Source of the DNA: Patiria pectinifera
Taxonomy: Eukaryota; Echinodermata; Asteroidea; Valvatida; Asterinidae
Length of the DNA stretch: 64,000 bases
Assembly: GCA_029964075.1 (NCBI GenBank)
Contig: CM057146.1
Span: 6,901,501 to 6,965,500 of the forward strand
Direction of reading: 5' to 3'
Shown: in pieces, positions 50,174 through 61,400 of the stretch
Position numbering within the stretch: position 1 is the stretch's first letter
Layout: each line of letters starts with the position of its first letter
Notes under the pieces: model-generated
Told to the model about the DNA's origin: nothing
The model's database searches: none
Seen by the model: the letters and a program-made list of their open reading frames with translations, nothing else
Made by a program: the position numbers and the translations under genes

Positions 50174-50600
50174 TTTAGGTGTCGTACGTCTCTGATCTTC
50201 GCGGGAAACCGCGCGAGGGCTCACTCGAAAGTCATATGATTGGTATCTACTATTTACAAACTTGCGAAAATTAATTGACGTGGGTGAAATATATTGCAAT
50301 AATATCTTTTTATGAATAACTATATTCACCATTCAAAACCTATAAATGACATCGGGATGTTCTGTCATGATTGTGTTGTTATGTTTTATTAGCTTTTTTT
50401 TTAATAGTTTTGGCAAAAAAACATCTGAGTTTGATTTAATCGCCATGAACACACAGCTTGTGTTTTTGCGGTCATCCCTTGACACCAGAATGGAATGATC
50501 CACCAAGCCCTGCACGGTTTGATTGGAAACCCGTTGTCTCTCTCGCTGCGGTGTCGTTTTCGGGGAAGTCAATATTGGGAATTTCTGAGAAATTCAACGT
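50174..50600. promoter_or_regulatory. divergent HELZ/RBBP6 promoter region
   Basis: The segment separates the HELZ first exon (-) from the RBBP6 first exon (+). CpG-bearing stretches flank it on both sides (gcgggaaaccgcgcgagg near 50200). No TATA box at a convincing place. A compact bidirectional promoter is inferred from gene arrangement. Confidence 0.5.
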
Positions 50601-50746
50601 TTCCCCTGGCGCTTAAAAGAGTTTTACGTCCAAGTATCTTCGAGAAATTCGTATGGACGAAATCTACGAGCTATGACGGACAGGACACTGGTTTTTATAT
50701 CGCAGTAAAATTGCGAACTTCCTCTCCACATCGGTTGAGAAAATTG
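50600..50746 (+). other. RBBP6: RBBP6 probable non-coding first exon
   Basis: A good donor AATTG|GTAAGA at 50747 follows GC-rich sequence; the next acceptor is at 52424-52425, 37 bases before the RBBP6 ATG. The 5' end is a guess. Confidence 0.4.
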
Positions 50747-50999
50747 GTAAGAAATTTGTCTATGTCGTTCTTCTTTCGTCTGTCATGTCTGTGTGCATAG
50801 AACAATACATTTATGCATTATGTGTGCTAGCCTATGGAGAATGGAATTGAATGATGATGTGCATTTGTGCATAGGGTAAGCCATAGACCATGCCAGTGGG
50901 GTAGCCTGCAATATTCTTGTTACGCTGAGTGATTGGAAAGAAAGACGTTCGTTATTTATATAATGACATGGGCACCTTTACGCCACATCCGTGCTTGCG

Positions 51000-51640
51000 T
51001 GCGCCTCCGGACGTGTGGAGTCGTGTGGAAGCGCTCACTGGAATCGTCGAGATGAATCGCGGAGCCTCCTCTAGAATTGCTCAGAATGCCTATGCGTCCG
51101 CTCTCGCTGCCTCGACGACTCCCTCCGCCACTCCAGCGACGCCTCCCGCACTCTCCCGCACTCCCTCGCCGCCTCTCTCGACAGTGCCCGTCTGCCCCCT
51201 TCCCTCGGATACGGATGCTAAATTTCAAAAAATGAGGATGCTTCGTTCTCATGCTCTCCGCGCGAGCCTGCCCTCTGTCGCGAGTCTCTGCGACTCCAGC
51301 CTCCGCCCGCCACTCCAGTGCCGACTCTGACCTCTCCACTCGCGCCGCCGCCGACTCCTCACACAGCGCCGCCCTCCTCTCCCCCCTTTCCTAATTTGCG
51401 AGCCCATTTTGATGCTGATGCTTAAAAAGAAGATTCCGAGAAATGCGAAAATGTCGCGCGAGCTCTGCGACTGCTCCGCGACTCGCGCTCCCGCCTACCC
51501 CGCCCCCCGACTGCGACTCCCACGACGCGCCTCCGCCTCCCACTCTCGACTCCACTCCGTACCGTGCCCCCAACACAACATTATAAGCCGCCCTTCTTCG
51601 ATCCTTCATGAAGCTTAGAAAACAAGCATTATTCTGTACT
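51000..51640. other. CpG-rich, C-rich tract in RBBP6 intron 1
   Basis: Dense CpG with short CTCCCGCA/CTCGCC words. ORFs of over 100 codons open on both strands because stops are rare in this composition; none shows a family match. Most likely CpG-island sequence of the divergent promoter. Confidence 0.6.
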
Positions 51641-52425
51641 TAACACTTTTTGCAGGTTTGCATATCTATTAGTATTAGTATTACTCCTATCCATCCACGC
51701 CTCCAAGCAAAATAAAAAACCTTGCTCCGGCGTGGCCCTGCATTCTATAGTTGCTCCAATGACATTGACAAACAAAAAGTAAGATATTTATTGTAAGTGA
51801 GTGTAACATTTGTTAATAATTATTGGACTTTGCCGGGGAATTGGAGAGTGTTGTTTGTGCCAAGGAAGGACGAAAATCTGGTCTAAGGTTGATCATGACC
51901 ATGTTGAGCCTGTATGTATGTAACAAAAACAATGTGTACCATTTCATGTGATTGTGCAATGTATGATGTAGTGCGCTGTTGAAAATGGTGATTGTATACT
52001 AGTTAGTAGTTTGGGCTCCTTTTTCGTTTAAGCTGTTACTAGAAATGTAATTTTTTTTCATTTGATGCCATGGAAATCAATGCAGGTTTCATGCATAGCT
52101 GTGATTGCAATCTTTCATGTTACTTTCGTGTTGCATTTTGTCGTATTCGTTGTTGTTAAATCACAACATTTTCCTAAAAATATATAAATAGGCCCTACGA
52201 TTTAATGATGTGGAAAAAATAAGATTTTGATCTGATGTTAAAAAAAAAATAGAAATGATGTTGCATCCTGATGCGACTTTTTCATCATGTATTATCTCAA
52301 TGAAAGTCGGTCATTGCGAAAACATTGAAACTGAAAGACCTGAATCTGGGACTGAGAAACATTTCCAATTTTGTTAGGAAGTACTTCGAAAAAATGATGT
52401 TGAACAATACTTTTCTAATTTTTAG

Positions 52426-55400
52426 GGCACTGTGTCTTTGCCGGAAGACTTGAGGGTGAAGGATGTCGTCTGTTCACTACAAGTTCAAGAGCAGCATCGA
52501 GTATGACACTGTGACCTTCGATGGACTCCACATCTCACTGGCAGATCTGAAAAAGGCCATTTGCACCCAGAAGAAAATAACCAGGGCAGAGTTTGATCTC
52601 CAGATTACCAATGCACAGACTGGGGAAGGTATGTACATTTTTGCATGAATTTCCTTTACTAGTAGTTCCTGGGTACATTTCTTAACCCTAACTCCCTAGC
52701 AAGATTTACTAGGAACCACACCCATCCTGGCAAATTCCAACACCATGTGGGAAACTGCACACACATATTTCTGACTTTGATTCTGGAGGTGTGCCAACCC
52801 AATGTAAAAGACTGTCAGTTTAGGGGTACTGTACCCATCCTGACAGATTCCAACAAACCATGCCGTTGGGGTTTGATGGGTTGAGTTCTGTTAGGTTTGA
52901 TGTCAGCTGAGAGATGTAGGCATGTTATATTTTTGAAGTATACTGCATGTCATATTTCCAAGAATTTACTAAAGTAAGCAAAATTACATTTCCCAGGGAA
53001 AAAACACATGAATTGTCTGAATTTTCCTTAGCTTGAAACATCAAAGTATTTTATCTTGTTCATGTCTTTTTCCTGCAGAATATTGTAACAATGACGCCCT
53101 GATCCCTAAAAATGCATCTGTGGTGATTGTGAGAGTTCCCATCGGTGGAGTCCGAGCCAACATTGTTGGGTGAGTATATCATAGCCAATTATCAAAGTTT
53201 AATTGTAGCTCAGCATAAAGTTTAATTGTAGCTCAGCATAAAGTAAAGTTTTGTGTGTTTCATGTGCCAAACAGAAAATCATGATTGGAACCAGCTTGTT
53301 AAGTGGCATGCAACAGTGCTTCTTTATTGCCTTGAGGTCCTTTTAATTCTGGAACAACGAAAGGATAAAACTACTTGTGTACACCCAGCAAAACAGTAAT
53401 TTCTCTGCAAATTTTCCAAAATCCATTGAGTAATTCACCAGTAGAGCAGCATCTTTTTTTTGGACTAAGATTAACCCTCCTGCCATTTAAACAGTCACAG
53501 ACAGTTAAAAATCACGTCCACTTCCCCTGATGTATTTTTAACAATGGTTAGTCACCAGCAGTCCGATCATATGTCAAGCAAGCACTGTGACTAGTCAAAC
53601 AGGTCAACAGACAAAGCAGGCAAATTGTGGTTGCAGCTGTTTTATCACTCACCGGGAGTCAAAGCATAGCTGTATCAAGTTACTTAAACAGTCCCAGCCA
53701 GTCAATCCTGCTTTATGTAGGCTGGGAATTCTTAATTAACTATTGAAAACAGTCACTTGTTTGATTTTGACTGAAAGGACTACTTGTTAAAGAATGAATG
53801 TTTGGATAGGAGGGTTAATAAAAAATATATATATCTCATTTTTCTATACACAGGGAGCCACCGAGGATGGACAACCAACAGAAACCAGTACGTATGGGTC
53901 ACGATGATGACTCTGATTTTCATTTCTCAGTGTCTAAGTGTTATATCAGTCCCAAGCCACCAAGTAGGTGCTCTCTGAAATATCTTGCACAAGGTATTCT
54001 TATCTGCGGTAACAGGTAGGCCTGCTGTAAGCCATTTATTTCCTTCTTAATATATTTCTGTTTCTAAGTAATGAGTTTTGCTTTCTTTTTCTAATACATA
54101 TATGACAAAAAAATTGCACAACAAGATATAATTTACCTTATCGGTATCTATTTCCATTTTCTCACATCAATATAAGTTCTGTCTATACATGCACCAAATA
54201 TGTTGATAACTTTACAAGCACAAATTGTTTGTGTTTTTGTTCCAGTTGTTATTAACTATTGTTGACTGGAACCTGTTAATGACTACAATGAAAGTTTGTT
54301 TTTGTTTTGTATATTACTTTGAATATTTGAAGCGTAACCCTAACTTCACAATTCATGGTTAGTGAGATTGAACTCGTACTTTTGTTGTACCATGATATAT
54401 ACAATTGCACTTTCGTGATGATTGGTTTTTAGTACACAATTTGTGACAAACCTGTCTTTACCATAAATACCTTGGAAAGGTACTGTGTAGCTCATACTGA
54501 GCAATACAATATTTACTACCACAAAAAAGGAATATTTAACAACTATAACAATTTCATGTTGGAAAAGTGTGTGGTATGCTCACATTGAGCATGGGGGTAT
54601 ATAGCCTTGATTGTTCATGAAGTATTTGTATGCATAGTGTAGTAGTTGGTAATTGGCGTACAATAATTTAAGCTTAAACCATGATCTTGTAGTTGAAGTA
54701 GGTCTTTACATACATGTTATGATGTATGTTATTTCTTTTTGTGTGGTTTGAAGATTTGTATTTTTAATTGATACATGTTTTGCCGAGTACAGAGCACCTA
54801 TTTTTTTTCAGCAAACAAACGTTGAAAATGGGTTGTTATATCTACATATAGAGCGTATAGATTATTACATCTCTAGCAAACAAATGTTTTGTGTCATTTT
54901 CAAGTCTGAACTTGATAATTCTAGTCAAACTGTTAACAATGAAGTTAATTTGCATGCAAAAAGTTGTTATGTTTGGTAAGAAAAGGCTGATATTTTGAGA
55001 AGTGCAATTTTACCAGTGGTTCTCACAACTTAACATCAAAACAATTGGTTTCCTGTCTTTATACAGTTTGTCAACACAAATGACTGTTTCAAATATTCAT
55101 TTATGTAATGGTCACTTAATGATGCACACCTCAGACATTTTTATGTGAACCTAATGTGAACCGTTTTCTTCTAGCATTTTCAGAAATGTGCTTTAACCCT
55201 AACCCGCTAGGCCCTATTGGCTAGGAAATCCTAAATCCTTCAAATCCTCCAATTGCCACCACGCACAAATTGGATTCCTTCAAAATCATCCGTTATGTCT
55301 CGAATTTAATCAGTGGTGGGGCGACCATTGCTATTCCACCAATCACTGTTGACCCGAACTCCCTAGGCCTTTTTGCTAGCATGTAGCCTCAATCAGGACT

Positions 55401-58400
55401 GCAAAATCCTCCAATTAGCCTCATGGACAAATAGCATATAGCCTCAATCCTGCAAATTCCTCCATTTATTTCTTAAATATGGTCCGTGGAGGGGTGACCA
55501 CTGCCTGAATCCTGCAAAATCCTATGGCAGTGACTGTCAATATGTTGAGGCTTGGCCAGTGACATCTTGGAGCAGAACCGAGGGTTTCAAGCATGATCCA
55601 GGCCTATATTTATACATGGCTGAGCTAAAACAACACAAGGTCCGGCCCAAAACCTTGACAAAGTGCATCCTACGAAATCAGTAACACACTTGTGCTATGT
55701 AACCTCAATCCTCCAAATTCCTCCACTTTGGCTCAGAGGATTTTTAAGGATTCAGGGCGGTTAGGGTTAATGGGTTGAGGCAGTGCCGATAACATTCAGA
55801 AGCAGTGCAGTTGATGTTGAGCATAATACAGAGCATAATACAGGGCTCAGTTGTGCACGGCTGAACATAAACAGTGCTGGGTACAGCCTACGAACTCGAC
55901 ACAATGCATCCTCCAAAATCAACTGGCTCTTTTTTTGCCATTCAACCTCAATCCACAAAAAGCCTCTAAAACTGCCTGGAGGATTGATGAGGGTTAGGGT
56001 TAAAGCAATGTACACATGAAATGTACACAATTGTGTACATTTACACCTGGTTTACGATATATTTGAACTAAATCACTGATTTTATTTATTTTTGTGTTCA
56101 GTAATTATACTGTGATTTATGTTGCTGTATTCAAAATGTCTTTTAAGTATGGCGAGTATATTTATGTTGATCTTCAAATTGAAGAATGGTGTATGCAGTT
56201 TTTGACATCAAGTAGTTAAATTCTGCATGCTTCTATGGATCTGAAAACCACGTTAAACGTCTTTGCCAGAAAAGCAAACGGAATCCTGTGCTGAAAAATG
56301 GACGCGATACCTAATCTCTTCCGTGGATTTGATTTCGTCATTTCATCGTGTGTTTTGCCTTGCCCGCAATGAACATTGTGAGAACTGTTTGCCGTCTGGA
56401 ATGCTCTACTGTGCTTTACGTGCTGGAGGGATGCCTTTCGAAAGTATCGCAACATGGATCTGGATGTGTAAATCGTGAAGCTGTGTTAAATGTTCCACTA
56501 CTACGGATAGTAGTGGAATATTCGGTGTGAGAACGTTACTTGTTTCATGAAATATACAGCAAGTTCCTTGGGTGCAATGTATATTGGATACCCAAGAACT
56601 GCCAAGAGCATGTATTCAAGAAGTTGGTGAAAATATCTGTGTGTCCATTTCAAAGCATTTGTGAAGTAAATGTACCTTCCAATAAGTTGGAAGTACCTTG
56701 CAATAAGTTCACATGTTTATAGCAATCACATCACATTGAAAGAAGTACAATGCAAATTGCCATTGATATTTGAGACCAACATTGCAGATGTTACATTTGT
56801 ATCTTCGCCATGGAGTTCAACAACATTTTGAAAGATGTCACATATTTTATTTTTTTAGTTTTGTTATGGATCTTATCCCATGAAGGATATGTGATATGTT
56901 AGAAAGAAGCTGTAAACTATAGTAGGCTACTGTATTTCACAGTCATTTCTCGGATTTTCCTCAATGTCACTGTTAGTCTTGTTAATGACAAGAGTTTAAA
57001 AGAAAAATTGAACTGCACCTTTGGTAGTGAACATTTCAGTGTTTATACAGTGTACTAAAGAAAATGATTCGCATGATAATGAATTCGTTGACAAAGGTTA
57101 CCAATTCCATTCACAATTTGCAAGTTGGTACGTAGATTTTTTATTACTACAAAAAAAACCTTTAGCTGTATCTATTAACCCTCCTACTGTGTTTTAGAGG
57201 GTCCGCACGGTACTGTACCATAACAATCCTCAAATGGTTATTCAGATTTTGTCGTGTTTGAAGTGTAAAAGACTCTAGGATGGTTAATATTAGAAGAGCA
57301 ATTATACATGAAATTTACATGCATTTGGCTGGTACATGTATGATCAGTAAATGACATGAAAAGCTAGTTTCACAGAGCTACACGTTTAAAAGCATTTGTG
57401 CTGGGTGTTGGTTGGTAAATTTCAATGCTGCAGAAGAATTATGTGCAATTTTTTTCTGTGAGTTCTAAGTAATTTAGGTGAAAATTCTTGGAACCGTTAG
57501 CAGCCGATGTGTAATTTTATATTGGGTGTTGATGAATGATGAAACCTTGCTATTCTTAATGCCTACATACATGTACCTACATGTAGAATATGATGTAAAC
57601 CATATGGTGCGTTTCATCATCTTTTTTTCTAGTGACATATTAGTTGCCAAGTTTTAAAGAGTACTTGTCAAAAATGGAAATCAAGTGCACCTTTTGAATT
57701 CACACAGATTTCTTAAGCAGGTCTGAAATGATTTGGTTTTATAGGGCCAAGGGCAATTGTTCTTGTGTACCAAACTTAATGTATTTCCTTGGAACACTTC
57801 AACAGCCACCACGGAGTAAATTTACCAAGGAGTAATGGCAAATATGGCCGCTGTCATGCCAGGCCTGTAGTTAAACCTTGTCTGTACGAAATGATCTACA
57901 TGTAGACAAACTTTTCACTGAAGTGCAAAATGCGTTACAATCACTTTTTTTGTTGTATTTATTATTATTATTTTTGCATGCTACTAACAAACTTGTAAAA
58001 AAAAAAAATACAAGACATCAATGACAATACATGTACTAAGGTTTTCACTAACTGTTTCATATTTCTAGTTATCTGAATAAATTGTAAAGTACAGTAAAAA
58101 GTTGTTTTGTGCAATGACAGGGTTATTGATTGGATGCGATTCAAGATAAATATTGTAGTATTTCTACAGATAAAACTGACATTGGGTATACTTCTCATGA
58201 ATGAAACGTGGTTTCTATATAAATTCATGAATATTGGTTGTACCACAGTGTTGACAATCGGTAGAAAAATATTGAACACTTCTTGTGTTTCCCTCTTGTG
58301 TTTTAGAATAAGAAAAGCCTGAATACATGTATCATGCAATGGTATTATGTCCAAATCTACATTTAGTTACTGTGCTATTGTGTTATAAAGGGTGACTTTT

Positions 58401-61400
58401 TTCACAATCCAGTCTCCCTTTTGCCAGTGCTCACATAGTCAGATATTTCAGATGTGAGCACTCTGTGTGATCAGGCTTGAGCATGTACTTTTGTACGTGG
58501 CTCAGTTTTGGTTATCATTTCAAATATATTATTTGTGGATTACAATTCAGTACATTTTTCTAATTGCATGCATTGCTCCATTTAAAGACTGAAATTTTAA
58601 TAATGACTTAAATTTGAATACGTTAAAATAATTTTAATGTTCATGTGATACCTTCGTCACATGATACTACATCAAGCACGAAAGTTTCATTGATTTACGA
58701 ACTTATAGTGTCATCAATGGTGTACAAGCCGCTACATTATTTTTGTGCATAAATATATACCTATGAGTGATATGCGAAATAAATGATCAGCACTGAAACG
58801 AGAGGAAACAAGTTGGTTCTTCTCAAGATTTTTTTGTTGTGCTATTTTTTGTAAATTGTTCTTCCTCACAGCTCAGCAACATAATTTTTTAACTCAATCA
58901 TAACGTAGCTTTGATATTTTTCATTGAATTCATTTAGGTACAACATTCCCCCTTTGAAAACTTTAAAGTAGATTTTTAGGGAGTAATTTTCACTTCTACA
59001 CTTCAGTGTTTAGGGCTGGAAAAGTATTGTTCTTTTAGTTTTGTCCATCCTGTTGGGTGTTGTAGAGGATAAGTTGTCTTCAGGGTAGCAATGCTCTATG
59101 AAATTCTGGTAACATTTTGGTTTTCTGTTCTTAGGTCAAAGGTCATGTCACGTTAAGAAACTAGAGGGAAAACAAATTTCAGGAGATGATTTGTAAACCT
59201 TGGGGTAAAGGGGTCCTCAGTAAATGTTGGTGCCAATTGGTCCTGGAACGATGTTGCCATTTTGAAAAGTGGGACAAAATAGCAAGATGACTAGGCTTTT
59301 CTGTCGTAATGAAGTTATTAAAAAAAAAAAGATCTCATTGATTTCCTTTAGGAAAAGGAAGTTGTTTTGGTTCTAGGTCCAAGCAATTTACACTTACAGG
59401 TATATCATATTTATAACAACTTCAATGCAAGTGAGGAGTGGGAGGAAATTTTAGGAGCCATTCTAGTTTTAGTTTTCATTTTACTAGTTAAGCTACCTAA
59501 TTTCCATCCTTAACCTTTAATAACGGAACTCAACCCATCAAACCCCAACAGCATGTTTTGTTGGAATCTGTCAGGATGGGTACAGTACCCCTAAACTGAC
59601 AGTCTTTTACATTGGGTTGGCACACCTCCAGAATCAAAGTCAGAAATATGTGTGTGCAGTTTCCTGTATGGTGTTGGAATTTACCAGGATGGGTATGGTT
59701 CCTAGTAAATCTTGCTAGGGAGTTAGGGTTGAACCTCAACAGATGAAATAGTACTTGTAGATCTATCTAAATAGTACTTGTAGATCTTGTAGAACTCGGC
59801 TATTGAGTACCACTTGCAGCCAAATATTTTTACCCTTGAGAACGAGTATAGGTACCAGAGTCATGTACGTGGACTTTCAAGGAGAAGTTTTGTGAAGCCG
59901 AGTGCTTGGACTGAGTACAAAGACGAGTATGAGTACTTTATGGAGTACTCAAGTGAAAACAATGAAAATCTCAAGTAATGAGTGGAAACTGAAACCACAT
60001 ATTCAGCAACATGGATGTATTTTTGAGCAAGACTTCTCGAAAGCCAGTGCATGTACAATGTACTGCCATACAGCACAGAAATAATGATTTTTGTGTCGCC
60101 TGAACAATATTTTGGGAGACACTTACTGGTCCTAATTCTGTATGAGCGTAGACCCATATACGTCTGTAGACTATTACGGACGTTCAGGGTACTTGCATTG
60201 TTGTCCTTGTATCCCTTTTCTTTAGATTTCACTTCTGGGGTTTTGGAGTACCGCTTTCAAAGGAAAAATTGTAGGGTACAAGTCTGCACCTTTCTTTCCT
60301 TTGTGTGCAGTACCCCATACGTGGCTCTGGTGTGTACTCCCATGCTGGAACGTCCGTAGACCCTAATGTATTAAAGTTTTGAATAAAATGTGTAGCTTTC
60401 ATGGATTTTGATGAAACTTACAAGCAGTGACCCTTGGGTAGGAAGACGCAATTCTTTATCAGATTACTAAGGTCAAAGGTCAGGGGTCATCAGAGGTCAT
60501 TTTTCAAGTCTGCTTCAAATGTTTGGTCTACAGAATTTGATGGATATTAATGTAACTTGGATGGAATGATCCTTGGATGGGGGTTCATCAAAATTCTTTT
60601 GAAATTAGAGGTCAAAGGTCATCTAGGGGTCATTTGAGGTCGTTTAAAAATGCACAAAATTTGACAAAATATATATGGATCAACCTCAGAAAGAGGCAAC
60701 ACACGCGATCTGCGGATCACTTCTTTTTTTTTCATTCAATACTAAATTACTAGATTTTTTCCTTCCAGAACGAATACTGTGATGATGGAGTACGTTATTG
60801 AATTGTCAAGTCCGGGTACTTAGCTTTCTGAGTATATGAGTACCGTGAATTCGTGTCCGAGTATTTTGAAATTTCAAAAAGTACTTGAGTTCTACTCAAG
60901 TATAGTACGGGTACTAGTACAACACGGTGAGTGGACAAAAGCTGTTTGGCATTGAAGGTCATGGTCACAGTGACGCGCTGGCTTTCTCAATCTATCCAAT
61001 GGCTAGAAATAAAGCTGTTTCCAGTCTGGCGTGTTTTGCTTAGTTTGTACTACTTGCTCGACTTGATAGAATAACGCGGGTTGATGACCATACGAGTCCA
61101 GGAATCAGACCGTCACGGCGGCACCGTTTTTGCTGACTGGTATAACTGTTTGTTTTTGTCTGTCTATGTGTCTGTGTAACATCAGGACCCTTCACTTTCT
61201 CAGTATTCTTAAATTAAAGAGTGCAGCATAGGGTGCCGTTCAAGTTGCACTTCAGAGACATTGCAGGAAGTACCGAAGAACTGAAAAATGGTGACGTCTG
61301 CAGTGCGTGATACATTGTTTGATGAGCATAGAAATTTCACCCTGGATAAAATTTGTTGACAAGTTTGAAATTGAATTTGTCAAATTATGTATAATTGTCC

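Noticed and set aside
50929-51618. Ala/Pro/Ser/Arg-rich ORFs on both strands
   Set aside because: CpG-rich composition removes stops in several frames; no splice continuity with RBBP6 and no domain.
56263-56478. ORF with several Cys residues
   Set aside because: No splice-consistent link to RBBP6 exons and overlapping ORFs on both strands; treated as intron.
52682-59732. Interstitial telomere repeats (CCCTAA/TTAGGG)
   Set aside because: Only one unit at a time, always joined to TTAA and inverted at the other end, so they are transposon termini.
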